DNA of 64,000 nt from Pseudomonas cichorii. Lineage in GTDB: Bacteria; Pseudomonadota; Gammaproteobacteria; Pseudomonadales; Pseudomonadaceae. Below are positions 26,119 through 35,074 of this stretch, in pieces. The stretch lies in the NCBI RefSeq assembly GCF_015471405.1, contig NZ_BLVZ01000017.1:1-64000 (forward strand), read 5' to 3'. Under the pieces are notes generated by a model that saw nothing but the letters and a program-made list of their open reading frames with translations, searched no databases and was not told where the DNA came from. A program made the position numbers and the translations under genes. How positions within the stretch are numbered: the stretch's first letter is position 1; each line of letters starts with the position of its first letter.

Positions 26119-27702
26119 TCAATGGTGTTCGCGGGTTGCGCGGAATTTCACGTCCGGCCAGCGCTCTTCCATCAGGACCAGGTTGACGCGGGTCGGGGCC
26201 AGGTAGGTCAGGTGACCGCCGCCGTCCAGAGCCAGGTTTTCCACAGCCTTGTTTTCAAACTCTTCGAGTTTCTTCTTGTCACCGCTGTCGATCCAGCGGG
26301 CTGACCAGACGGTGATCGGCTCGTAGGCGCATTCGACCTTGTACTCTTCCTTCAGACGGCTGGCGACCACATCGAACTGCAGCACGCCGACGGCGCCCAG
26401 GATGATGTCGTTGCTGCGCAGCGGGAAGAACACCTGCGTTGCGCCTTCTTCGGCCAGCTGTTGCAGGCCCTGGCGCAGTTGCTTGGATTTGAGCGGATCC
26501 TTCAGGCGTACGCGGCGGAACAGTTCCGGCGCGAAGTGCGGGATACCGGTGAAGCCCAGGCTTTCGCCTTCGGTGAAGGTGTCACCGATCTGGATCGTGC
26601 CGTGGTTGTGCAGGCCGATGATGTCACCGGCATACGCCTCTTCCAGTTGCTCGCGCTCGGAAGAGAAGAATGTCAGTGCGTCGCCGATCCGTACATCCTT
26701 GCCCAGACGTACATGGCGCATTTTCATGCCCTTGTCGTAGCGGCCCGAACAGATGCGCATGAAGGCGATACGGTCGCGGTGTTTAGGGTCCATGTTCGCC
26801 TGGATCTTGAACACGAAACCGCTGAACTTCTCTTCGACCGGCTCTACGCTGCGCTCGTTGGCAACCCGCGCCAGAGGTTTGGGAGCCCAGTCCACCACGG
26901 CATCGAGCACGTGATCGACACCGAAGTTACCCAATGCAGTCCCGAAGAACACCGGGGTCAGTTGCCCGTTGATGAACTCTTCCTGATTGAACTCGTGGCA
27001 GGCACCCTGCACCAGTTCCAGTTGCTCGACGAAACGGTCGTACTCGTCGCCCAGGTGAGCACGGGCTTCGTCCGAGTCCAGTTTCTGGATGATCTTGGTT
27101 TCAGTGCGCTCATGACCGTGACCGGCGGTGTAGACGATGATGTAGTCGTCGGCCAGGTGGTAGACACCCTTGAAGTCGCGGTAGCAGCCAATCGGCCAGG
27201 TGATCGGTGCGGCCTTGATCTTCAGGACCGCTTCGATCTCGTCCAGCAACTCGATAGGGTCGCGGATGTCGCGGTCGAGTTTGTTGATGAAGCTGACGAT
27301 GGGTGTGTCGCGCAGGCGGCAGACGTCCATCAGGGCGATGGTGCGAGGCTCTACACCTTTACCGCCGTCCAGCACCATCAGCGCCGAGTCGACTGCCGTC
27401 AGGGTGCGATAGGTGTCTTCGGAGAAGTCTTCGTGACCCGGGGTATCGAGCAGGTTGATCATGTGATCGCGATACGGGAACTGCATGACCGAAGTGGTGA
27501 TGGAGATGCCGCGCTGTTTCTCCATTTCCATCCAGTCGGATGTGGCATGACGATCTGATTTACGGGATTTGACCGTACCGGCGACGGAAATGGCCTTGCC
27601 CATCAGGAGCAGTTTTTCCGTGATGGTGGTTTTACCGGCGTCCGGGTGGGAAATAATGGCGAAAGTGCGGCGTTTCGCGACTTCGGCGGCCTGTTGGGTC
27701 AT
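26119..27702 (-). CDS. prfC: Peptide chain release factor 3
   Basis: RF3, the GTPase that ejects RF1/RF2 from the ribosome after termination. The 527-residue protein has all GTP-binding motifs: G1 SHPDAGKTTITEK (residues 19-31), G2 GISITTSVMQF, G3 DTPGHEDFSEDTYRTL, G4 NKLDRD, and RF3-specific domains 2 and 3 (QFDVVASRLKEEY near residue 450). Single-gene transcription unit, divergent from the osmoprotectant transporter with a 345-bp spacer. No anomalies. Confidence 0.97.
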   Translation of the reverse strand: MTQQAAEVAKRRTFAIISHPDAGKTTITEKLLLMGKAISVAGTVKSRKSDRHATSDWMEMEKQRGISITTSVMQFPYRDHMINLLDTPGHEDFSEDTYRTLTAVDSALMVLDGGKGVEPRTIALMDVCRLRDTPIVSFINKLDRDIRDPIELLDEIEAVLKIKAAPITWPIGCYRDFKGVYHLADDYIIVYTAGHGHERTETKIIQKLDSDEARAHLGDEYDRFVEQLELVQGACHEFNQEEFINGQLTPVFFGTALGNFGVDHVLDAVVDWAPKPLARVANERSVEPVEEKFSGFVFKIQANMDPKHRDRIAFMRICSGRYDKGMKMRHVRLGKDVRIGDALTFFSSEREQLEEAYAGDIIGLHNHGTIQIGDTFTEGESLGFTGIPHFAPELFRRVRLKDPLKSKQLRQGLQQLAEEGATQVFFPLRSNDIILGAVGVLQFDVVASRLKEEYKVECAYEPITVWSARWIDSGDKKKLEEFENKAVENLALDGGGHLTYLAPTRVNLVLMEERWPDVKFRATREHH

Positions 27703-28047
27703 GGGAAATCGCCTGAAAGAGAGTCAAAAAAAGGGCGCAGATTATAGCTCAACTCAAGCCAATAACCGAACCGTTCAGTCGATTCAGGGTGGCCAAATAG
27801 CATCTCCCGTGGGAACCTTTCAGACCGTGGAGACGTCCACTCTCTTGTAACAGGCTATGTAAGGCCGGCATCAAGAGCTGATAAATCAGCAAGTTAGCTT
27901 GACGAAGTTGCGCTCATGGCCTGTGTATTCGCCGAGGAAAAATCCTCGCTGGCGATCCACCTGCTGCTCTTCGCGAACGTTATTGCAGGCGCTCATTACC
28001 GGGCGTCACAGGCAGCGCGTTCGCCGACTGAAATAAGGAGTCCGCCC
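27703..28047. other. Divergent promoter region prfC / opuC-type operon
   Basis: A 345-bp spacer. It must hold both divergent promoters, but I find no convincing sigma-70 boxes, REP unit or hairpin. An open frame from 27916 runs into the permease gene; it is rejected as coding because the permease has an AAGGAG site before GTG 28048. Confidence 0.4.
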
Positions 28048-28761
28048 GTGGCTAATCGCTATGGCAAGGGGCTATTGGGAGGTACGGTTGGCATCGTACT
28101 CCTGGCCCTGCTGGTCCACTGGATCGGCATCGATACGTTTATGAAGTACAAGGATGATCTGCTGTTTTACCTGCAGGCCCATCTGGTTCTGGTTCTGGTT
28201 TCAATGTTGGCGGCTGTCGTGGTCGGTATCCCTGCCGGCATTGCGCTCAGCCGACCGAACATGGTCGGCCGAGCCGAACGCTTCATGCAGATCTTCAACA
28301 TTGGCAACACCGTTCCACCCCTCGCGGTTCTGGCCATCGCTCTCGGGATTCTCGGGATCGGCAGTGGTCCAGCCATCTTCGCCTTGTTCCTCGCCTCGTT
28401 GCTGCCCATCGTGCGCAACACCTACGAAGGCCTGAAAAACGTTCAGGGTTCACTCAAGGAAGCCGCTACCGGCATCGGCATGACACCGCGTCAGGTGTTG
28501 CTGCGTGTCGAGCTGCCCAATGCCGTGCCGATCATTGTCGGCGGTGTTCGCGTGGCGCTGGCGATCAATGTGGGAACCGCGCCGCTGGCGTTCCTGATTG
28601 GTGCCAACAGCCTTGGCAGCCTGATTTTCCCCGGTATTGCCCTGAACAATCAGCCGCAATTGCTGCTGGGTGCTGCGTGTACGGCGTTGCTCGCTCTGGT
28701 ACTTGATGGCCTGGTCTCTCTGTTGAGTCGCATCTGGCTGGAGCGCGGCCTGAGCCGCTGA
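28048..28761 (+). CDS. Osmoprotectant (betaine/choline) ABC transporter permease
   Basis: A 237-residue inner-membrane permease of the OpuC/OsmU type. It has about six hydrophobic helices and the EAA loop (KEAATGIGMTPRQVLLRVELPNAVPIIVGG), where the ATPase docks. GTG 28048 is preferred over the ATG at 27916 because of AAGGAG 7 bases upstream, and the product then starts at MANRYGKGLLGG. First gene of a four-gene operon (permease, binding protein, permease, ATPase) that imports compatible solutes such as glycine betaine or choline. Confidence 0.88.
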   Translation: MANRYGKGLLGGTVGIVLLALLVHWIGIDTFMKYKDDLLFYLQAHLVLVLVSMLAAVVVGIPAGIALSRPNMVGRAERFMQIFNIGNTVPPLAVLAIALGILGIGSGPAIFALFLASLLPIVRNTYEGLKNVQGSLKEAATGIGMTPRQVLLRVELPNAVPIIVGGVRVALAINVGTAPLAFLIGANSLGSLIFPGIALNNQPQLLLGAACTALLALVLDGLVSLLSRIWLERGLSR

Positions 28762-28776
28762 GAGAAAGGAACTTCC

Positions 28777-29670
28777 ATGAAAAAGCTAGCTTTGTTACTG
28801 GGCCTCGGGCTGCTGTTCAGCAGTTTTGCCCAGGCAGCAGAAAAACCCTTGCTGCGCATCGGCGCACGGGTATTTACCGAGCAGACCATGCTCGCCGAAC
28901 TGACCGCGCAATACCTGCGCACCAAGAACTACAACGTGCAGATTACCGGTGGCCTGGGCAGCAACCTGGCCCGCAGCGCACAGGAAAGCGGTCAACTCGA
29001 TCTGTTATGGGAGTACACCGGTGTGTCGCTGGTGGCCTACAACCATATCGACGAAAAGCTCGACAGCGAGCAGACCTACGCACGGGTCAAGGAAGTGGAT
29101 GCAAAGAAAGGCCTGGTCTGGCTTTCACCGTCCCGCTTCAACAACACCTATGCCTTGGCACTGCCGCAGAAAATTGCCGATCAGTATCCACAGGTCAACA
29201 CCATGAGCGACCTGACCAAGGTGCTCAAGGACGAAGCCAGAGAGGGTCATGTCGTAGCGCTGGACACCGAGTTTGCCAATCGTTCCGATGGGCTGATCGG
29301 CATGGTCAAGCATTACGACATGAATCTCGGTCGCGAGAATACCCGGCAGATGGACGCCGGACTGGTCTACACCGCCTTGCGTAACGGGCAGGTGTTCGCC
29401 GGGCTGGTGTACACCACTGACGGACGCCTGAACGCCTTCAAGCTCAAGGTGCTGGAAGACGACAAGCATTACTTCCCGGATTACACCGCCGCGCCGGTGA
29501 TTCGTCAGGAGTACCTGGATGCCCATCCTGAAATCGCCACGCTGCTCAAGCCGCTGGCTGACCTTCTGGATAACCAGACCATGATCGAGCTCAACGCCCG
29601 CGTCGATGTCGGTCATGAAAGCCCCGCCAAAGTCGCCGCAGATTTCCTGCGCCAGCATCCACTCAAATAA
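28777..29670 (+). CDS. Osmoprotectant ABC transporter, substrate-binding protein
   Basis: A 297-residue periplasmic binding protein (OpuAC/OsmX family) with signal peptide MKKLALLLGLGLLFSSFAQA. The mature part follows the family pattern: LRIGARVFTEQTMLAELTAQYL, GGLGSNLARSAQESGQLDLLWEYTGVSL, and DTEFANRSDGLIGM near residue 165. The 'DLLWEYTG' and 'NTYAL' segments are at the positions that form the betaine/choline pocket in homologues. RBS AAAGGA. Located between the two permease genes. Confidence 0.9.
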   Translation: MKKLALLLGLGLLFSSFAQAAEKPLLRIGARVFTEQTMLAELTAQYLRTKNYNVQITGGLGSNLARSAQESGQLDLLWEYTGVSLVAYNHIDEKLDSEQTYARVKEVDAKKGLVWLSPSRFNNTYALALPQKIADQYPQVNTMSDLTKVLKDEAREGHVVALDTEFANRSDGLIGMVKHYDMNLGRENTRQMDAGLVYTALRNGQVFAGLVYTTDGRLNAFKLKVLEDDKHYFPDYTAAPVIRQEYLDAHPEIATLLKPLADLLDNQTMIELNARVDVGHESPAKVAADFLRQHPLK

Positions 29671-29683
29671 GGAAGGAGACGAT

Positions 29684-30337
29684 ATGAGTTTCTTTAGCGC
29701 CTTCTCCCATCTGGACTGGGCTCAGGTCATGCAGTTGACCTGGCAGCACATCACCCTGGTCGGTATCGCCGTGAGCCTGGCGATTGTGGTGGGTGTTCCC
29801 CTCGGTGTGTTGATGACACGCTTTCCGACGCTGGCCGGGCCGCTGCAAGCCAGTGCCACGGTGCTGCTGACGGTGCCGTCCATTGCCCTGTTCGGTCTGC
29901 TGCTGCCGTTCTATTCCAAATTCGGCCAGGGCCTTGGCCCGTTGCCAGCGATCACGGCGGTGTTTCTCTATTCACTGTTGCCGATCATGCGCAACACCTA
30001 CCTGGCCCTGACGGGTGTGGATGCGGGTATCCGCGAAGCTGCCAAAGGTATCGGCATGACCTTCGGCCAGCGCCTGCGCATGGTTGAACTGCCGATTGCC
30101 GTGCCTGTGATCCTCGCCGGTGTGCGCACCGCCGTGGTGATGAATATCGGTGTCATGACCATCGCCGCCACGATCGGTGCCGGTGGCCTGGGCGTACTCA
30201 TTCTCGCGTCAATCAGCCGCAGCGACATGTCGATGCTGATCGTCGGCGCAGTGCTGGTCAGCATTCTGGCCATCTTCGCCGACCTGCTCCTGCAATGGCT
30301 GCAACGCACCCTGACTCCAAAAGGATTGCTCAAATGA
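29684..30337 (+). CDS. Osmoprotectant ABC transporter permease, second subunit
   Basis: A 217-residue permease paralogous to the first gene of the operon. Hydrophobic helices span the protein and the EAA loop REAAKGIGMTFGQRLRMVELPIAVPVILAG is near residues 110-140. ATG 29684 has the strong site GGAAGGAG and starts MSFFSAFSHLDW; an in-frame ATG 78 bases earlier lies inside the binding-protein gene. The stop overlaps the ATPase start (ATGA), so both are coupled. Confidence 0.9.
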   Translation: MSFFSAFSHLDWAQVMQLTWQHITLVGIAVSLAIVVGVPLGVLMTRFPTLAGPLQASATVLLTVPSIALFGLLLPFYSKFGQGLGPLPAITAVFLYSLLPIMRNTYLALTGVDAGIREAAKGIGMTFGQRLRMVELPIAVPVILAGVRTAVVMNIGVMTIAATIGAGGLGVLILASISRSDMSMLIVGAVLVSILAIFADLLLQWLQRTLTPKGLLK

Positions 30338-31500
30338 TCGAACTTCAGAATCTGACCAAAACCTTCACCTCCAACGGCAAAGACGTCAAAGCCGTGGACT
30401 CGGTAAGCCTGACCGTCAATGAAGGTGAGATCTGCGTCTTTCTCGGGCCTTCGGGTTGCGGCAAGAGCACCACGCTGAAAATGATCAACCGCCTGATCGT
30501 GCCGACCTCCGGCAAGGTGCTGATCAACGGTGAAGACACCACCGACCTGGACGAAGTGACCCTGCGCCGCAACATCGGTTACGTGATCCAGCAGATCGGC
30601 CTGTTCCCGAACATGACCATCGAAGAAAACATCGTGGTCGTGCCCAAGCTGCTCGGCTGGGACAAGCAACGCTGCCACGACCGTGCCCGCGAACTGATGA
30701 GCATGATCAAGCTTGAGCCCAAGCAGTATCTGCATCGCTATCCCCGTGAGCTGTCCGGTGGTCAGCAACAGCGCATCGGCGTGATTCGTGCCCTGGCGGC
30801 CGAAGCGCCGCTGCTGCTGATGGACGAGCCGTTCGGCGCTGTCGACCCGATCAACCGCGAGATGATCCAGAACGAGTTCTTCGAGATGCAGCGTGCGTTG
30901 AACAAGACCGTGATCATGGTCAGCCACGACATCGACGAAGCCCTCAAGCTGGGTGACAAGATTGCGATCTTCCGGGCGGGCAAGCTGTTGCAGATCGACC
31001 ACCCGGACACTTTGCTGGCGCACCCGGCGGACGAGTTCGTCAGCAACTTCGTCGGCCAGGACAGCACACTCAAGCGCCTGCTGCTGGTCAAGGCCGAAGA
31101 CGCCGCCGACAACGCACCGTCGGTGAGCCCGGAAACTCCGGTGGCCGATGCGCTGGAAGTGATGGACGAAAACGACCGTCGCTACATTGTCGTCACCGAT
31201 GCCGAGAACAAGGCACTGGGGTACGTGCGTCGTCGCGACTTGCATCGCCAGCAGGGCACCTGCGCCCAGTTCCTGAGCGAGTTCAACGCCACGGCCGCCT
31301 ACGACGAACACTTGCGCATCCTGCTGTCGCGCATGTACGAGTTCAATCGCGCCTGGTTGCCGGTTCTGGATGCCGAGCGTGTGTTCCTTGGTGAGGTGAC
31401 GCAAGAGTCGATTGCGGCTTATCTGAGTTCCGGGCGTTCACGGGGCATGAAGACCAGTATTGTTTCGCCGGCTGAGGTTGCGGCTGAAGCGCTGAGCTAA
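30334..31500 (+). CDS. Osmoprotectant ABC transporter ATPase with CBS domains
   Basis: A 388-residue ATPase of the OpuCA/ProV type. Nucleotide-binding motifs: Walker A GPSGCGKSTTLKM (near residue 36), Q-loop, signature LSGGQQQRIGVIRAL, Walker B LLLMDEPFGAVDP. After residue 260 a tandem CBS-like pair is visible (TPVADALEVMDENDRRYIVV, then RAWLPVLDAERVFLGEVTQ). In OpuCA-type transporters CBS domains sense ionic strength, so uptake is probably activated by osmotic stress. Last gene of the operon; REP units follow 6 bp later. Confidence 0.9.
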   Translation: MIELQNLTKTFTSNGKDVKAVDSVSLTVNEGEICVFLGPSGCGKSTTLKMINRLIVPTSGKVLINGEDTTDLDEVTLRRNIGYVIQQIGLFPNMTIEENIVVVPKLLGWDKQRCHDRARELMSMIKLEPKQYLHRYPRELSGGQQQRIGVIRALAAEAPLLLMDEPFGAVDPINREMIQNEFFEMQRALNKTVIMVSHDIDEALKLGDKIAIFRAGKLLQIDHPDTLLAHPADEFVSNFVGQDSTLKRLLLVKAEDAADNAPSVSPETPVADALEVMDENDRRYIVVTDAENKALGYVRRRDLHRQQGTCAQFLSEFNATAAYDEHLRILLSRMYEFNRAWLPVLDAERVFLGEVTQESIAAYLSSGRSRGMKTSIVSPAEVAAEALS

Positions 31501-31506
31501 TGCGGG

Positions 31507-31562
31507 GTAGGGGCGAATTCATTCGCGAAGGACGGTGTTCGCGACTGAAGTCGCTCCTACGG
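31507..31562. repeat. REP pair, two subtypes
   Basis: Left arm GTAGGGGCGAATTCATTCGC (31507-31526) and right arm TTCGCGACTGAAGTCGCTCC (31538-31557), opposite orientation, 9-11 bp apart. The cores differ (AATTCATT versus ACTGAAGT), so the pair joins two REP subtypes. Confidence 0.75.
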
Positions 31563-31699
31563 CGACTTACGAGAAAATGGCCTTGCAGGCTGTCACCCAA
31601 ATCGCCCTGAAAATGAACATCAGCCTGTCATCAGGGTCGGTTATAACGGCGGTCAACTCGGTTATCTGCCGAACGTGTGTCAAAACGCGACATTTTTTG

Positions 31700-31728
31700 T
31701 TGATCTCAAGCCTCTCAGGTCCTAAAGT
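31700..31728 (+). promoter_or_regulatory. Sigma-70-like promoter
   Basis: -35 TTGATC (31700-31705), 17-bp spacer, -10 TAAAGT (31723-31728). Each box has 4 of 6 consensus bases and the spacing is ideal. Predicted start near 31735. Confidence 0.4.
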
Positions 31729-31734
31729 TCGCGC

Positions 31735-31826
31735 CGAACGTCCATGCTGGAAACGATCCATCCGGCTCAAGTACTGACGACGAGACAGCAAGGCCAAGGG
31801 GCATGATCCCCATGGCCTTTTTGCTT
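31735..31826 (+). ncRNA. Candidate small RNA or speC leader
   Basis: From the predicted start near 31735, a transcript of about 90 nt would end at the hairpin 31791-31816 followed by TTTTTGCTTTC. No open frame with a ribosome site lies inside. It could be a free sRNA or an attenuated leader of speC, whose start is about 100 bases further on. I do not recognise it as a named RNA family. Confidence 0.4.
31789..31823 (+). terminator. Terminator/attenuator hairpin upstream of speC
   Basis: Stem GGCCAAGGGG / CCCCATGGCC with one mismatch and a six-base loop, followed by TTTTTGC. Strong intrinsic-terminator shape on the plus strand. Confidence 0.65.
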
Positions 31827-31929
31827 TCGGCGACATGCCTTGGGAAGTAGGCGAACCAAAGTGGGGATACGGAGGGCGTTCATTTACACCCATTTATATT
31901 CATCTGTTTGCCAAGTGGAGTTCCCAAGC

Positions 31930-33093
31930 ATGCCGATCAAGGTCGAAGACTATTTCTCTGACGCTTCTTTCAAGAAGATCAAGTCGTTCGCTGACAAGCA
32001 AGAAACCCCGTTTGTCGTCATCGACACCCAGGTGATCAGCCAGGCCTACGATGACCTGCGCGCCGGTTTTGAGTTCGCCCAGGTGTACTACGCGGTGAAG
32101 GCCAACCCTGCGGTCGAGATCATTGACCTGCTCAAGGAAAAGGGTTCGAGTTTCGACATCGCTTCGATCTATGAGCTGGACAAGGTGCTGAGCCGTGGCG
32201 TAGGCGCTGATCGCATCAGCTATGGCAACACCATCAAGAAGTCCAAGGACATTCGTTACTTCTACGACAAGGGCGTGCGTCTGTACGCGACCGACTCGGA
32301 AGCGGACCTGCGCAACATCGCCAAGGCCGCGCCGGGCTCGAAAGTCTACGTGCGTATCCTGACCGAAGGCTCGACTACGGCCGACTGGCCTCTGTCGCGC
32401 AAGTTCGGCTGCCAGACCGACATGGCCATGGACCTGCTGATCCTGGCTCGTGACCTGGGTCTGGTGCCTTACGGCATCTCCTTCCACGTGGGTTCGCAGC
32501 AGCGCGACATCAGCGTCTGGGACGCAGCCATCGCCAAGGTGAAGGTGATTTTTGAACGTCTGAAAGAAGAAGACGGCATCGAGCTCAAGCTGATCAACAT
32601 GGGTGGCGGCTTCCCGGCCAACTACATCACCCGTACCAACAGCCTGGAAACCTACGCAGAGGAAATCATCCGCTTCCTGAAGGAAGACTTCGGTGATGAC
32701 CTGCCGGAAATCATTCTGGAGCCGGGCCGTTCCCTGATTGCCAACGCCGGTATCCTGGTCAGCGAAGTCGTGCTGGTTGCGCGCAAGTCGCGTACCGCCG
32801 TCGAGCGTTGGGTGTACACGGATGTGGGCAAGTTCTCCGGCCTGATCGAAACCATGGACGAAGCCATCAAGTTCCCGATCTGGACCGAGAAGAAAGGCGA
32901 GATGGAAGAAGTGGTCATCGCGGGTCCTACCTGCGACAGCGCCGACATCATGTACGAGAACTACAAGTACGGCCTGCCGTTGAACCTGGCTATCGGTGAC
33001 CGCCTGTACTGGCTGTCTACCGGCGCCTACACCACCAGCTACAGCGCTGTTGAATTCAACGGCTTCCCGCCGCTGAAATCGTATTACGTGTAA
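31930..33093 (+). CDS. speC: Ornithine/lysine decarboxylase, alanine-racemase fold
   Basis: A PLP-dependent group IV decarboxylase of 387 residues, the length of Pseudomonas SpeC. It makes putrescine from ornithine and may also accept lysine. The PLP lysine is Lys57 in YYAVKANPAVEI; further motifs are the HVGSQQ loop, the EPGRSL phosphate-binding segment and the GPTCDSADIM active-site cysteine near residue 333. ATG 31930 starts MPIKVEDYFS; upstream in-frame codons to 31840 are not conserved-looking. An intrinsic terminator follows. The gene lies near a PepSY-flavodoxin reductase, as speC does in P. aeruginosa. Confidence 0.93.
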   Translation: MPIKVEDYFSDASFKKIKSFADKQETPFVVIDTQVISQAYDDLRAGFEFAQVYYAVKANPAVEIIDLLKEKGSSFDIASIYELDKVLSRGVGADRISYGNTIKKSKDIRYFYDKGVRLYATDSEADLRNIAKAAPGSKVYVRILTEGSTTADWPLSRKFGCQTDMAMDLLILARDLGLVPYGISFHVGSQQRDISVWDAAIAKVKVIFERLKEEDGIELKLINMGGGFPANYITRTNSLETYAEEIIRFLKEDFGDDLPEIILEPGRSLIANAGILVSEVVLVARKSRTAVERWVYTDVGKFSGLIETMDEAIKFPIWTEKKGEMEEVVIAGPTCDSADIMYENYKYGLPLNLAIGDRLYWLSTGAYTTSYSAVEFNGFPPLKSYYV

Positions 33094-33110
33094 GCGTCCA
33101 GCCTGTCCGA

Positions 33111-33139
33111 GAGCCCGCAAGCGATTGCGGGCTTTTTTA
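33111..33139 (+). terminator. Rho-independent terminator of speC
   Basis: Stem AGCCCGCAA / TTGCGGGCT with a four-base loop, followed by TTTTTAT. It lies between the convergent speC and the toxin-type operon. Confidence 0.9.
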
Positions 33140-33164
33140 TTTGGGCTTCCCTGTCGGCAACCGT

Positions 33165-33983
33165 TCAGGCGGGGCTGGCGGTCAGGCTGTTGAACCATTG
33201 TGTGAAACGCTTGATTTCCTTCAGGCTGACCAGCAGCAGGCGTGCCTCCAGATAGGGGCGTGAAGGGGTGTCGCTTTTACGCATTCGCAGAGTGTGGGCG
33301 AAAGCGATCCCCAACAAGTCGCACATCCTTGTCATGTAGGCATTCATATTGGCTGCTGCGCAATAGGCCTCTGCATATTGCCGTTGGGTAATGAGTACGT
33401 AGTTTCGTGCTCCGTTGAGTCGCGCTTCGGGAGAAAGCGCCGGGCCTTTTCGATTCGAAGGGATTGAGGCGGTGAGTTTTTGCAGCGCAACACTCTGCTC
33501 TCTGCTTGTTTCGATCAGGTTGTATTCATTGGCGTGTCGATAGATGTTGCTGTTCATGAAGTCGATGAGGCGAGGAAGAAAGGTATAGATGCCTTTTGTC
33601 AGGGATTGCAGCGTTTCAATGTGATCATCGAGTTCCTCCAGGAACATGCCCAGTCGTTTTCTGCTTTGTTCAACCAATTGCGCAGAGACGTCCTTGCTGC
33701 TCCTGATGTTCTCTAAGGACTGCATGATTTTCTCTAGAAATGCCTCGAGTTCACTATGCAGGGCATTAATGGCTGGCAGGATTTTCGACCAGATGGACAA
33801 GTGCTGGCTTGCCTTGGCCAGCAGTTCTGCAATTTCCGGTATCCGGTAGGCTCCGTACTCTCGTACCGGGACCAGATCAAGGTTGACCTTGAATGAGCGG
33901 GTGAACTCGGGGAGTCTGCGCAAGACCTGCATATAGTTGTCGAGCCCCGTGAGGTCGCTTTGATGGATCAGATTCCCTGCCAT
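33165..33983 (-). CDS. Unrecognised helical protein downstream of XaxAB-like genes
   Basis: A 272-residue protein I cannot assign to a family. It appears almost entirely helical, with amphipathic stretches at residues 65-140 (SIWSKILPAINALHSELEAF and onward) and 195-265, no signal peptide, no cysteine motif and no long hydrophobic segment. ATG 33983 has AGGGG 8 bases upstream. It is 80 bp behind the XaxB-like gene on the same strand with no terminator between them, so it is probably the third cistron of that operon. It might be a third toxin component, a partner that keeps the subunits soluble, or a self-protection protein. Known xaxAB loci usually have two genes; the role is open. Confidence 0.75.
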   Translation of the reverse strand: MAGNLIHQSDLTGLDNYMQVLRRLPEFTRSFKVNLDLVPVREYGAYRIPEIAELLAKASQHLSIWSKILPAINALHSELEAFLEKIMQSLENIRSSKDVSAQLVEQSRKRLGMFLEELDDHIETLQSLTKGIYTFLPRLIDFMNSNIYRHANEYNLIETSREQSVALQKLTASIPSNRKGPALSPEARLNGARNYVLITQRQYAEAYCAAANMNAYMTRMCDLLGIAFAHTLRMRKSDTPSRPYLEARLLLVSLKEIKRFTQWFNSLTASPA

Positions 33984-34063
33984 TATTGAGCCCCTGATGA
34001 GTTGTGTAGTGAGGCAAGGGAAATGGAACAGGCCATTTCCCTTGAATTCAGCGTGTGGAGTGA

Positions 34064-35074
34064 TTAGCGGATGGGGCGCAGATAGCTGGCCAGTTGCAGC
34101 CCGTAGCTGATGAAGCGCCTGCGGAACGCATTTTCATCCTGCGCGGCTGCCTGATTGGCTGCGAGGAAACTGTCTATTGTTTGAGCAATCTTCTGGTATT
34201 GCTCTACATAAAGCGTGCGCTGATCGTCCATGGTGTTGAAACACTCGATCAGCTCGATACGTTGAGTCAGCGCCAGCTTTTCCTTCTCCCTCTGGGTCAA
34301 TTGCTCAAACAGCTTGTCGATTCGTTCACGCAGGCTGTCGCGACGTTTGATCATGGCTATGAAGTTGATCCCCTCGTTGCCATAGTCCAGGGTCGCTTTC
34401 ATCTGCTCTATCGCCAGGGTGATAACCGCGATCTGCGGAGGTTGTACACCGAGAGCAATCACTTTTTCAGCCGTGAGAAGGGTGTCCTTGGCAATGCTGG
34501 CGAACCCTTTGCTTTCAATGGCATCGATGGCTTCGCTCAGTACCCGGCGTTCCTCGCGAACGCTGGCCAGTGTGGTATTGGCTTCGTTGATCCCGGTTGT
34601 TGCCCGGAGGACGTCTTGTTCAAGGCTTGCCTGAAACTCCCGGGTCTGCTGACGATTGCTGGCTTCCGTCATCCCGCTCAAGGCATTGGCCAGCTTGACC
34701 GATTCGGCACTTGCCAGGGCCATGGCGTTTTTCAGGGCCAGGGTACGTTCGGCCTGAATGTCTTTGATCTCGCCTTGATCCATGGTTTCGCCGAGTTCCT
34801 GATCGTACTTTCTCAATTGGGCGATTCGGGACTCGATATCGAGCATCAGCCGCATACAAGCCGCGCCAAGGCGTTGGTGCTCGATGACAATTGCGTTATT
34901 GATACGCTTGAAGCGTTCATAAATAGCGGGCAGGTAATAGGTCTTGGCGTACAGGACATCGGCAGTGACCAGTTTGCTGCTCAGGGCACTTTGGCTATTG
35001 ATCATTATCAGCAGGTCAGGTGTCTTGATATTCAGGGGGGTATCAAGGGTAGTCATAGTATTCGTCATGTTCAT
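34064..35074 (-). CDS. xaxB: Alpha-xenorhabdolysin-type binary toxin, subunit B-like
   Basis: A 336-residue helical protein whose length and layout match XaxB/YaxB (about 340-350 residues). Long coiled-coil helices cover residues 50-200 and 225-300. Between them is a hydrophobic segment with a central Pro-Pro (VIALGVQPPQIAVITLAIEQM, about 205-225), the expected head of an alpha-pore-forming subunit. No signal peptide, as in XaxAB and YaxAB. The start overlaps the A-like stop (ATGA), so the subunits are translationally coupled, as expected for a 1:1 complex. Assignment rests on length, fold pattern and pairing, without an alignment. Confidence 0.7.
   Translation of the reverse strand: MNMTNTMTTLDTPLNIKTPDLLIMINSQSALSSKLVTADVLYAKTYYLPAIYERFKRINNAIVIEHQRLGAACMRLMLDIESRIAQLRKYDQELGETMDQGEIKDIQAERTLALKNAMALASAESVKLANALSGMTEASNRQQTREFQASLEQDVLRATTGINEANTTLASVREERRVLSEAIDAIESKGFASIAKDTLLTAEKVIALGVQPPQIAVITLAIEQMKATLDYGNEGINFIAMIKRRDSLRERIDKLFEQLTQREKEKLALTQRIELIECFNTMDDQRTLYVEQYQKIAQTIDSFLAANQAAAQDENAFRRRFISYGLQLASYLRPIR

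Larger units (their letters stand above)
31501..31929. other. 429-bp spacer before speC
   Basis: Contains the REP pair at its start, then a sigma-70-like promoter, a candidate small transcript with a strong hairpin and U-run, and the speC ribosome-binding region. No protein gene is supported; open frames at 31535-31777 and 31567-31893 cross the REP or hairpin and lack ribosome sites. Confidence 0.6.
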
